A DNA stretch of 64,000 nt from the NCBI GenBank assembly GCA_910575035.1, contig CAJTDL010000020.1, positions 1-64,000 of the forward strand. The letters are read 5' to 3'. The position numbers and the translations under genes are program-made. Under the pieces are notes generated by a model. The model had not been told where the DNA came from, did no database searches, and saw only the letters and a list, made by a program, of their open reading frames with translations. This stretch comes from Lachnospiraceae bacterium (lineage in GTDB: Bacteria; Bacillota; Clostridia; Lachnospirales; Lachnospiraceae). How positions within the stretch are numbered: the stretch's first letter is position 1; every line of letters begins with the position of its first letter. Positions 53,506 through 60,848 of this stretch are shown in pieces.

Positions 53506-54864
53506 TTAACAGTAACGAATAAAAATAAATACCATAGACACTAATATTACAATAACGGTAGCAGGGGCAGCGGACTTACAATATTTGCCCCAGCCGATAA
53601 TATACCCATTTTTCGTAGCGACAGATGTTCCCACAACGTTTGCAGAGGCTCCGATGGGTGTGGCGCTGCCGCCAATGTCTGTACCCATAGAAAGCGCCCA
53701 TGCCAATGTGGAAAGGTCGACGCCCTGTGTGGCTGCCAGGCTCTTGATTACAGGGATCATAGTAGCTGCAAAAGGGATATTGTCCACAAATGCGCTCGCA
53801 ATAGCAGATACCCAAAGGATGATAGCCACCATAAGCTTTAAGTTGCCATGGCTTACATTGCCGATGAATCCCGCAATGATTTCCAGGATGCCAGTCTGTT
53901 CCAGCCCTCCCACAACCATGAAAAGCCCCACAAAGAAAAGCAATGTCTTATAATCCACCTTTTTCAAAAGCTTTACAGCCTTTGTCCCTGCCACAAGCAA
54001 GGTAATGGCCGCAATTACTGTCCCGATAAATGCCACGGTAAGGCCTGTCTGAGCATGTGTCACTAGCAGTACCACAGCGCACAGGAAGATCAGGCAGCTG
54101 ATAGCAAAAGCTGTCTTATTTGTAATGGCCTCTTTAGGATCTGGCATGGCATCCACATCTGCCTGTGACAGCTTTTCCCCGGCAAGCTCCTTCCGGAACA
54201 CAAAGAAATAGTAAATAACCACAAGGACAAGGCTGATTGCAGCGATGGCTCCTGTGTTTGTTATGAAATCCGCAAAGGAATAACCCAGGGAAGTGCCAAT
54301 GATGATATTGGGCGGATCCCCGCACATGGTAGCCGAGCCGCCCAGGTTTGCGCAGAAAATCTCTGACAGGATCATGGGCACTGGGTCAAATTTTAAAAGC
54401 TTTGCCAGTTCGATGGTGACAGCCGCCAAAAACAGGATAACGGTAATGCTGTCAATAAACATGGCCAGGAAAGCAGACATCAGCATAAAGGTGATAAACA
54501 AAGGAATAGGCTTATAATGCACCAGCTTAGCCAGCTTCATGCAGAGCCATCGGAAAAAACCGGATTCCGCCATGCCTTCTACCATGACCATCATCCCTGC
54601 AATAAAGATAATGGTAGCCCAGTTGATCCCGGCAGTGCTTTCCTCAGCAGTGCCTGCAGCATACCAGAATCCTACGGTAAAAATGCTCTTGACGTTCAAT
54701 GTTTCCATGATTGCGTCTGTGCTTCTCATGGCAAGGCCGAAAACCCCTGCAAGCGTCAGGACCCCGCATGCCATAGTTACATAATGCCGTTCAATTTTGT
54801 CCATTACAATTAGGACGAACATCGCAATAAATAAGATGAGTGCCAAAATTTGTGCTAAATTCAT
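53506..54864 (-). CDS. ArsB/NhaD-type (SLC13-like) ion transporter
   Basis: 452 residues with about eleven membrane segments. Start at 54864 after AAGGAGGTAAAAAC. Hallmarks are the two inverted hairpin signatures FCANLGGSATMCGDPPNIII and SMGTDIGGSATPIGASANVV, plus FIDSITVILFLAAVTIELAK. These define the ion-transporter superfamily that includes ArsB arsenite pumps, NhaD Na+/H+ antiporters and citrate carriers. No ars genes are nearby, so a Na+/H+ antiporter or anion carrier is equally likely. Confidence 0.88.
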   Translation of the reverse strand: MNLAQILALILFIAMFVLIVMDKIERHYVTMACGVLTLAGVFGLAMRSTDAIMETLNVKSIFTVGFWYAAGTAEESTAGINWATIIFIAGMMVMVEGMAESGFFRWLCMKLAKLVHYKPIPLFITFMLMSAFLAMFIDSITVILFLAAVTIELAKLLKFDPVPMILSEIFCANLGGSATMCGDPPNIIIGTSLGYSFADFITNTGAIAAISLVLVVIYYFFVFRKELAGEKLSQADVDAMPDPKEAITNKTAFAISCLIFLCAVVLLVTHAQTGLTVAFIGTVIAAITLLVAGTKAVKLLKKVDYKTLLFFVGLFMVVGGLEQTGILEIIAGFIGNVSHGNLKLMVAIILWVSAIASAFVDNIPFAATMIPVIKSLAATQGVDLSTLAWALSMGTDIGGSATPIGASANVVGTSVATKNGYIIGWGKYCKSAAPATVIVILVSMVFIFIRYC

Positions 54865-55142
54865 GTTTTTACCTCCTTCAAAAAATACATCCATCCCATT
54901 TTATATCCCAACGAATTATAACTCTGTATAAAAAAAAAAACAATGTGAAAAACATACAATGAAATACAAAAAAAATGTGGTTTTTTGTGGAAAATTCGCA
55001 TGAACTTTCCAAAGGAGGTAACTATGCTAGTAGACGGTGCCATTCTCTGTTGTTACATTTTACGAATCGCCCTATGTAAATAAGATACTGTGGATTGCAG
55101 TATATGGCACAAGGTTTCCTGATGCCTCATAAATGGGAATGG
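54865..55142. promoter_or_regulatory. Upstream region of the ion transporter with a micro-ORF
   Basis: A very A/T-rich stretch (about 54900-54990, with runs of ten and eight A) probably holds the minus-strand promoter. A plus-strand micro-ORF with a strong ribosome binding site lies at 55024-55083 (separate entry). Confidence 0.35.
55024..55083 (+). CDS. Possible 19-residue micro-protein with strong ribosome binding site
   Basis: AAAGGAGG at 55011-55018 is placed 5 bases before ATG 55024. The frame reads MLVDGAILCCYILRIALCK and stops at 55083. It is hydrophobic with three Cys. The site is better than that of many genes here, but the product is tiny and no plus-strand gene follows within 1.5 kb, so a leader-peptide role is not obvious. 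It may be a chance match in an A/G-rich stretch. Confidence 0.3.
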   Translation: MLVDGAILCCYILRIALCK

Positions 55143-56405
55143 TCAATGGGTCTTGCGGTTGATATATTCTGTTTTGTATTTAGAATAGACAATCTTCTGG
55201 CTGTGGTACAGGCCGTAATATCCAGAAAGCATATACCCCAGTGAGACGGACAGCAAAAAGTAGGGCATCCCCTCAAAGCCAAACAATTCAAAACAGATCA
55301 GCAGGGAAGTGATGGGGCAGTTGGTAACGCCGCAGAATACCGCGCCCATGCCGGCAGCTGTGCAAAGCGCCGGGCAGAATCCCGTAAGGTTCCCAAACAA
55401 ACATCCAAAAGTGGCTCCAATAAAGAAAGAAGGCACAATCTCCCCGCCTTTAAACCCTGCGCTTAAGGTAACAGCGGTAAACAGGATCTTCAGCAAAAAA
55501 GCATAAGGCACAAAGTCATTTTCAAAACAGCGTGCAATGACAGGCATGCCTGCGCCATTATAATCCTGGTTCCCCACTATAAGTGTCAGGATCATCACAA
55601 AAGCGCCTCCAGAGAAGATCCGGACATAGGGGTTTGGAAAATATTTCTTATAGAGCTTTTCCCCTGTGTGGAGCGTCATGCAGAATAAGGTGCTGACTCC
55701 TGCGCACAGGCTTGCTAAAATGGCGATTATGGCAGCAGAGCGGACAGAGAATGCAGGAAGCCCCGTAAGTAAAAACTGCTCTGGTACAATCTGGCAATAT
55801 CCGGCGATGCCTTTGGCCACCAAAGAGGATACTACGCAGGGCACCAATGCCGCATAATGCATGATCCCCACGCTTACGACCTCCATGGAGAAAATAGCGG
55901 CTGCCATAGGGGTGCCAAATAAGGTGGCAAATGCGGCGCTCATTCCGCACATAATCATGATATGCTGGTCTTTTTCATCAAATCTAAACAATCGCCCCAG
56001 GGTATTTCCAATGCTGCCGCCTAATTGCAGCGCAGCTCCCTCCCGCCCGGCAGAGCCGCCAAATAAATGGGTCATGATGGTGGACAGGAAGATCAAAGGC
56101 GCCATTTTCATGGGGATATGCTCCCTTGACTGAATGGCTGACAGCACCAGGTTGGTGCCAGTGTCCTTTTCATCATGCAATAGGTGGTAAGCGCCAACAA
56201 TGGCTAATCCAGCAGCAGGCAGGAAAAAGATCAGGCCTGGGTATTTTGCCCTTGCGCTGTTGGCGTAGACCATGCAGTAATGGAACAGTGCGCTGATGCT
56301 CCCTACCAAGATGCCAGAAAGAAGGGAGAAGAGGAGCCAGCGCAAAAAGATAAAAAAACGTTGGGCAAGGTGGCGGATGTAATGGGTAAAGTCTTCGATT
56401 ATCAT
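55143..56405 (-). CDS. ClC-family chloride or fluoride channel/antiporter
   Basis: 420 residues with ten or more membrane helices. ClC motifs are FGGSAGREGAALQLGGSIGN with the gating glutamate in GREG, FGTPMAAAIFSMEV, and GFKGGEIVPSFFIGATFGCL. The KGGE form and the altered first filter motif (GGSAGREG instead of GSGIP) place it in the divergent bacterial branch that includes fluoride/proton antiporters, so fluoride export is possible. No fluoride riboswitch was recognised upstream. Confidence 0.85.
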   Translation of the reverse strand: MIIEDFTHYIRHLAQRFFIFLRWLLFSLLSGILVGSISALFHYCMVYANSARAKYPGLIFFLPAAGLAIVGAYHLLHDEKDTGTNLVLSAIQSREHIPMKMAPLIFLSTIMTHLFGGSAGREGAALQLGGSIGNTLGRLFRFDEKDQHIMIMCGMSAAFATLFGTPMAAAIFSMEVVSVGIMHYAALVPCVVSSLVAKGIAGYCQIVPEQFLLTGLPAFSVRSAAIIAILASLCAGVSTLFCMTLHTGEKLYKKYFPNPYVRIFSGGAFVMILTLIVGNQDYNGAGMPVIARCFENDFVPYAFLLKILFTAVTLSAGFKGGEIVPSFFIGATFGCLFGNLTGFCPALCTAAGMGAVFCGVTNCPITSLLICFELFGFEGMPYFLLSVSLGYMLSGYYGLYHSQKIVYSKYKTEYINRKTH

Positions 56406-56737
56406 AAGGGGTCGTTTCCTTTCATGGTTTTATTTTAACATCTCTGGAAGGGAATGACAACTGGAAATTATGTCTCACTTTGATTTCCTGTTTTAAACTG
56501 CTGTCATGTGAGTTATATAAAATATAAATGTACAGCATATGAACTACGCTGATCTCGATTTTAGAAACGCAATTCTCGGATTTTTAACACAAAAATTCCG
56601 TTCCTTTATTATGATTTAAAATATGAAGTGTATTAGTACATAAAGCATATGGGAAAATGGTTGCAAAAGAGAAAAGTAAGGTTAGGTACATTTGGAAATG
56701 GGCAGTTTTGCCATTTTCTAAGAAAGGAAGAAGAAGC

Positions 56738-57670
56738 ATGGCATATTATACTGTTGGTGACAGGATCCGTGATATGCGGGAGCGTCAGAAGTATTCTCAG
56801 GAAGAATTGAGTTATGGGATATGTACACCATCTACTTTGTCCAGGATAGAGAATGGGCTGCAAGTGCCTGGGAAAAAGATTTTAGAAGGGCTGATGCAGC
56901 GGCTGGGGATTGGAGATGGTATGGATGTTGTCTATTTGAGCAGGGAGGAGCTGGAACGGTATGAATTAGAACGCCGGCTGGTGCGCAGCTTGGGGAGGGA
57001 GGATTATGAAGGGGCAAGGCAGTTGATTCAGTTGTTGGAAGGGAATCTGCAAAAGGCAGCGCGGAAGGATTATGGAGTAAAAATGGTGGAGCAGTATGTA
57101 AGGTTTGCCCAGGTGATGGTGCGCAAGCATGAAGGGGAAAAGGCCAAACAGGTGCTGAAAATGCTGCTTGATACGATACGCATGACAATTCCTGAGTTTG
57201 ACGGCATCCATGTTAAGGACAGGCTTTTGACATTTCACGAGATTTCTATTTTAAATAATATAGGGTGCGCTTATCATGATATGGGAGAGCTGTGGAACGG
57301 CGTGCGTTTGCTGTTTGAATTGAAAGAATACATAGAGGGGCATGCGCCTGGGAGTGAGGAGATGTCTGTGAAGTATCCTATGATCCTTCAGAATCTGTCT
57401 ACGTGGATGGGACAGGAAAAGAAATTCAAAGACGCCTTGCACCTCTGCCAGACAGGCATTGATTATTGTATTGAACATGGGAAAATGCATATCTTCCCAA
57501 TGCTTATCTGTAATAAAGCCTGTGCCCTGGCAGAGCTGGGGCAATACGATTTATCCAGAAGGTGCTTTATAGAGAGCATTGCCATGCTGCAGGCAATGAA
57601 TCAGCAGGAACGTGCTGAGGAAATGAGAAATTATGCAGAAGCACACTATAACATTAAGGTAAAGCTGTAA
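56738..57670 (+). CDS. XRE-HTH / TPR regulator of RRNPP (Rgg/PlcR) type
   Basis: 310 residues, start ATG 56738 after GAAAGGAAGAAG (an upstream ATG at 56657 would add an unrelated basic stretch). The N-terminal XRE helix-turn-helix (residues about 5-62) reads IRDMRERQKYSQEELSYGIC, then TPSTLSRIENGLQVPGKK. The rest is helical repeats like TPR (QVMVRKHEGEKAKQVLKMLL, EISILNNIGCAYHDMGELWN, ALAELGQYDLSRRCFIESI). In Rgg, PlcR and related regulators, these repeats bind a small imported peptide. A 47-residue peptide gene lies convergently 145 bases away. No phosphatase (Rap) residues were recognised, so it should be a transcription factor. Confidence 0.88.
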   Translation: MAYYTVGDRIRDMRERQKYSQEELSYGICTPSTLSRIENGLQVPGKKILEGLMQRLGIGDGMDVVYLSREELERYELERRLVRSLGREDYEGARQLIQLLEGNLQKAARKDYGVKMVEQYVRFAQVMVRKHEGEKAKQVLKMLLDTIRMTIPEFDGIHVKDRLLTFHEISILNNIGCAYHDMGELWNGVRLLFELKEYIEGHAPGSEEMSVKYPMILQNLSTWMGQEKKFKDALHLCQTGIDYCIEHGKMHIFPMLICNKACALAELGQYDLSRRCFIESIAMLQAMNQQERAEEMRNYAEAHYNIKVKL

Positions 57671-57792
57671 ATTATGAAAAGCGCGCTGCAGCATAAAGGG
57701 TAATGCTGTAAGTCCGCCAGGGCGCGCCGTGGGATCAGAACTAAGCTGTAAACATACCAAGGTGCATTCTGGCATAAAAAGTTAAGTTGTAA
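57664..57792. repeat. Four GYTGTAA motifs at 40-41-base spacing
   Basis: GCTGTAA starts at 57664, 57705 and 57745, and GTTGTAA at 57786, giving spacings of 41, 40 and 41. Flanking bases are only loosely alike (…TAA before each). The first overlaps the regulator's stop codon. Even spacing near four helical turns could place them on one DNA face, or they may be a worn tandem repeat. Confidence 0.4.
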
Positions 57793-57815
57793 CCGCCTTA
57801 TGGTTTTGGCAAGTA

Positions 57816-57959
57816 CTAATAAGTTTCTATTACATCACCTAAGAAAAATCCAACGATTGTAGGTTCTTCTAATTTGGAGAATTGGGAAGCGGCATAAGTA
57901 ACTGACAATAGGATGCCGCAAGCCAGGATAAGTAATAAGATTTTTTTAGATTTACCCAT
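57816..57959 (-). CDS. Small secreted peptide precursor next to the TPR regulator
   Basis: 47 residues on the minus strand. Start at 57959 after GGGGAGGTG with good spacing. It has a basic start (MGKSKK), a hydrophobic stretch (ILLLILACGILLSV), a likely signal-peptidase site near TYAAS, and a 23-residue tail ending in EEPTIVGFFLGDVIETY. This is the make-up of pro-pheromones (SHP, PapR, NprX types) that are exported, trimmed and re-imported to bind RRNPP regulators. The convergent neighbour is such a regulator. No homologue is recalled, so the pheromone role is inference from context and form. Confidence 0.65.
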   Translation of the reverse strand: MGKSKKILLLILACGILLSVTYAASQFSKLEEPTIVGFFLGDVIETY

Positions 57960-57983
57960 GATCACACCTCCCCTCTTGAAAAA

Positions 57984-57989
57984 ATTATA
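57984..57989 (-). promoter_or_regulatory. Promoter -10 of the peptide gene, no -35
   Basis: A perfect TATAAT on the minus strand lies 25 bases before the peptide start codon. At the -35 distance (16-18 bases) only GGCAAA-like sequence is found. The between region is C-rich (CACACCTTCCCCC). A -10 without a -35 is typical of activator-dependent promoters. Confidence 0.5.
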
Positions 57990-58110
57990 GGGGGAAGGTG
58001 TGGATTTTGCCATGTCATTTTGGGGAAAGATAAATTTGCTCTATATCGCATGGCGGGGGAGCGTAGTTTGTGGTATCTTATAAGAATTGCATTTCCTAAA
58101 TCTAATGTGG

Positions 58111-58260
58111 CTATTCTTCTGATGTATTAATTATATCTTGTATTTCCAACATAGCATTTTCTGCCCGTAATTGAACTACTTTGCTCTAAAATTTGCTTCC
58201 TCCAGATAGCCTGTCAATCAAGTTAAAAATAGGTGCCGCATCTATATCAGAAAAATTCAT
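58111..58260 (-). pseudogene. Micro-protein frame interrupted by one TAG
   Basis: After ACAGGAGGCG the frame from ATG 58260 reads MNFSDIDAAPIFNLIDRLSG and four more residues, meets TAG at 58186-58188, and continues in the same frame as SKVVQLRAENAMLEIQDIIN and four more to TAG at 58111-58113. Each half is 24 codons. The second half is a clean amphipathic helix, so the whole looks like one 49-codon gene with an amber mutation. No pyrrolysine genes are seen in the window. I do not recognise the protein. Confidence 0.45.
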
Positions 58261-58357
58261 TTTAACGCCTCCTGTATTTTTATTCCTGCGAGGGACAAGG
58301 ATTGCAAAATCAATCAAGATGCAAGCGTGCGGAAAGAATCCTCCATGCAAACATGCA

Positions 58358-59161
58358 TTAATCCAGGTTTACCCTCCGCCGCGCCAAAAAAAAGCAAGCT
58401 GCATAATAAGCGCATCCAAACAGAACCCAGGCGGCTATCAGCCAGAGCAGCAAATTCCCATAAAAACAGGAAGCAAATTCCCCATAAAAGCCCATATCAT
58501 CAGCCACTGCCATAAATGTAGTAGGAATGATCATCAAAAGCGAAGACAGAACCTGGCTCACCAAGTATAGGGCAATATAAAAGCCGATTGCAGCCCCCAG
58601 CTTGTACTTTTCCACCAGCTGCCCCAGAAGGATGCTGAGATATCCCATCAGGATAGAGGAAAATCCGCTGGCCAGTGTGGCTGCCAACAAAAGGAGGATG
58701 AATTTCCCAGGGGATCCGCCAATGGTGTATTGAAAAAGGAACTGCAGCTCTGTACGCGTATTTTCCAGCCGGAAGATCCTAGATGCCCAGCCCAGGACAG
58801 CCAGACAAAAAAAACTTAACAGAGTATTCACAATAAACCAGAAGTATCCCACAATCAGCTTGGAGTGAAAAAGCTGCAAGGGCGTGACTGGCAGTGTATG
58901 CATCAGATAGCCCTCTGCCGTAAAGAGGTTTTTGTAAAAGCGGAAATAGATGTAAATCTGTGTCGTAAGGTTAAAAGCAGATATAGAAAGGGCAGAAAGC
59001 ATAATAAAGAGAACAGCCAAAAAAAAGATGTTTTCTTCAGTGGAAGGGATGGCCTGTAAAATAAGGCAGCCAATCACTGTGATTAGCACCAGTGTAAGGT
59101 TTAGGGCAGCCAGTACCTTGTAACAGGCTTTCCATTCATATTTTATCAATTTTCCTAACAT
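58358..59161 (-). CDS. ABC transporter permease
   Basis: 267 residues with six membrane segments (ALNLTLVLITVIGCLILQAI, LAVLFIMLSALSISAFNL, VNTLLSFFCLAVLGW and others) and the short soluble start MLGKLIKYEWKACYKVL common to ABC-2-like permeases. It overlaps the ATPase gene by 7 bases. Together with the YtrA-like GntR regulator it forms an exporter of the Ytr/Bcr type, often induced by cell-wall antibiotics in Firmicutes. Substrate unknown. Confidence 0.85.
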   Translation of the reverse strand: MLGKLIKYEWKACYKVLAALNLTLVLITVIGCLILQAIPSTEENIFFLAVLFIMLSALSISAFNLTTQIYIYFRFYKNLFTAEGYLMHTLPVTPLQLFHSKLIVGYFWFIVNTLLSFFCLAVLGWASRIFRLENTRTELQFLFQYTIGGSPGKFILLLLAATLASGFSSILMGYLSILLGQLVEKYKLGAAIGFYIALYLVSQVLSSLLMIIPTTFMAVADDMGFYGEFASCFYGNLLLWLIAAWVLFGCAYYAACFFLARRRVNLD

Positions 59162-59850
59162 TTGAATACCTCCCGAAAGATAGAGTCAATGGACTTGTGG
59201 TCCTTTTGCCGCAGGCCATCCACAGAAGTAAAGGCGCGGATCTGGCCATTTTGGAGAAAGATTACTTCATCCAGGATATTTTCAATATCGGAAATAAGAT
59301 GGGTAGAGATCAGGATGGAGGCGTCTTCCCTGTAATTGGAAATGAGCATGCGCAAAATGTAATCCCTGGCAGCCGGGTCTACGCCTGCAATGGGCTCATC
59401 CAAAAGGTAAAGCTTGGCCTGGCGGCTCATGGCCAGGATAAGCTGCACTTTTTCCTTTGCGCCCTTGGAGAGGGATTTTAGCCTGAAGCTGGGGTCGATG
59501 TCCAGCTTTGCCAGCATATCATGAGCGCAGGCAGACGAGAAATCCTGGTAAAAATCTTCAAAAAGGCGGATTGCGTCCTGCACCCGCATGCGGCTGTTCA
59601 GATATGTGTGGTCTGGCAGGTAGGAAACCAGGCTCTTGCTGGCCAATCCCACAGGGTTTCCCTCTACATAGGCCATGCCTTCAGTAGGGGCAAGTAGCCC
59701 GGCAATTAATTTGATCAGTGTGGTCTTGCCGCTGCCGTTTGGCCCCAGCAGCCCAATGATGTGCCCAGGCTCAATCAGGAGGTTCACATGGGAAAGGGCA
59801 GTGCGGATGCCATATTTTTTTGTAAGGTTTTTGCATTCTAATAATATCAT
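59155..59850 (-). CDS. ABC transporter ATP-binding protein
   Basis: 231 residues, start at 59850 after GGAGGAG; a TTG four codons earlier lies inside that site. Walker A is GLLGPNGSGKTTLIKLI and Walker B LYLLDEPIAGVDPAARD. The signature is LKSLSKGAKEKVQLILAMSR, where LSKGAKEK replaces the canonical LSGGQ, as in the YtrB-like subgroup. His switch is in STHLISDIE. It powers the permease encoded behind it. Confidence 0.92.
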   Translation of the reverse strand: MILLECKNLTKKYGIRTALSHVNLLIEPGHIIGLLGPNGSGKTTLIKLIAGLLAPTEGMAYVEGNPVGLASKSLVSYLPDHTYLNSRMRVQDAIRLFEDFYQDFSSACAHDMLAKLDIDPSFRLKSLSKGAKEKVQLILAMSRQAKLYLLDEPIAGVDPAARDYILRMLISNYREDASILISTHLISDIENILDEVIFLQNGQIRAFTSVDGLRQKDHKSIDSIFREVFKC

Positions 59851-59928
59851 TATCTCCTCCAAAATTTAGGTATTTTTAAGGGGTGGATGGGGAAGGGATT
59901 CCCTCTTTTTTTCATTCTTCTATGCTGC

Positions 59929-60294
59929 TTACTGGGCTTTCAGAAACTGGCTGAGGAAACGAAAGATCTCCTCCTTCTGGAATCCCAGCCTTTGCATATT
60001 TTCTAAAAAATGCTGGGCAAGCGCCTGCGCCCGCTGTTCCTTTAATGCATAGATCATGTCTTTGTCCTCTGTAATAAACCTTCCGCTGGTGCGCTGGGAG
60101 TAGACAAGCCCTGTCCGTTCCAACTCTGAAAGAGCCTTTTGCATGGTATTGGGATTCACGGATGCCTCCTGCGCCAGCTCCCGGACAGAAGGCAGCTTGT
60201 CCCCAGGCTGATAGAAGCCGGATACGATGTCAATTTGGATTTTGTCAATGATCTGAAGAAAGATAGGGCGGTCGGAATTTAGGTTCCATGGCAT
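59929..60294 (-). CDS. GntR-family regulator, YtrA subfamily
   Basis: 121 residues with the GntR winged helix (PIFLQIIDKIQIDIVSGFYQ, PGDKLPSVRELAQEASVNPN, TMQKALSELERTGLVYSQRT) and the short two-helix C-terminus of the YtrA subfamily, which has no large ligand domain. It is first in the operon and probably represses it until a cell-envelope signal arrives. Promoter and operator should lie at 60295-60400, where GATACAATAAAG and TTGTATGATTG occur. Confidence 0.9.
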   Translation of the reverse strand: MPWNLNSDRPIFLQIIDKIQIDIVSGFYQPGDKLPSVRELAQEASVNPNTMQKALSELERTGLVYSQRTSGRFITEDKDMIYALKEQRAQALAQHFLENMQRLGFQKEEIFRFLSQFLKAQ

Positions 60295-60499
60295 TCAATC
60301 ACCTCGTTTCATAAATTGTTCTGTTTTTTGTAGTGTATAAGGGAGTTTTGGGCCAGAAGTTTTTTGTATGATTGTATTAAATTAGTGATACAATAAAGCA
60401 TTTTTTGGAAAATGTCAAGGGAAAATATGGGCATTATAATAAACTTTTGTTATTGTTCGCCGTTTGTAGGGCATGAGCAAATGTGAGTAACGTAAGGGA

Positions 60500-60676
60500 T
60501 TTTATCAGCTGGCAGTGGGGGCTAAGCGTCCGTCAGGTATGAGCCGGAACAAGGGCAAACCCGGAAGCCCCAGCCTCTCCCAGACGTCCGGATAGCCGCC
60601 TTCCCTGTCGCCATGCTATATCTCCCGGATGTCCGGATAGCCGCCTCCCCTGTCGCCATGCTATATTATCCTGGCA
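60500..60676. repeat. Palindrome-family arm and 45-base tandem repeat
   Basis: 60504-60535 contains the TAGCC unit in inverse orientation. 60543-60590 repeats the right arm of the 6 kb palindrome (GGAACAAGGGCAAACCCGG, then AAGCCCCAGCCTCTCCCAGA). From 60582 to 60676 a 45-base unit is repeated: GTCCGGATAGCCGCC at 60586 and again at 60631, each followed by a TGTCGCCATGCTATAT stretch. No gene is found in 60295-60848. Confidence 0.7.
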
Positions 60677-60750
60677 TCCGCATAACCAACAGAACCCATG
60701 AGGAATCAAACGATATAGTGCAGAAATAATAAAAATAGGAGATAATTCCC

Positions 60751-60780
60751 TTGACAAGAACATCTATCTTTGTATATGAT
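60751..60780 (+). promoter_or_regulatory. Promoter of icd
   Basis: A perfect TTGACA at 60751-60756 followed by TATATG at 60773-60778 (16-base gap) or TATGAT at 60775-60780 (18-base gap), about 70 bases before the start codon. Confidence 0.7.
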
Positions 60781-60848
60781 TTCATAGAAGAAAAACTGTA
60801 AATTTTAGAAGGAATGCAACAGCACTCACGACACAGGAGGACATAATT

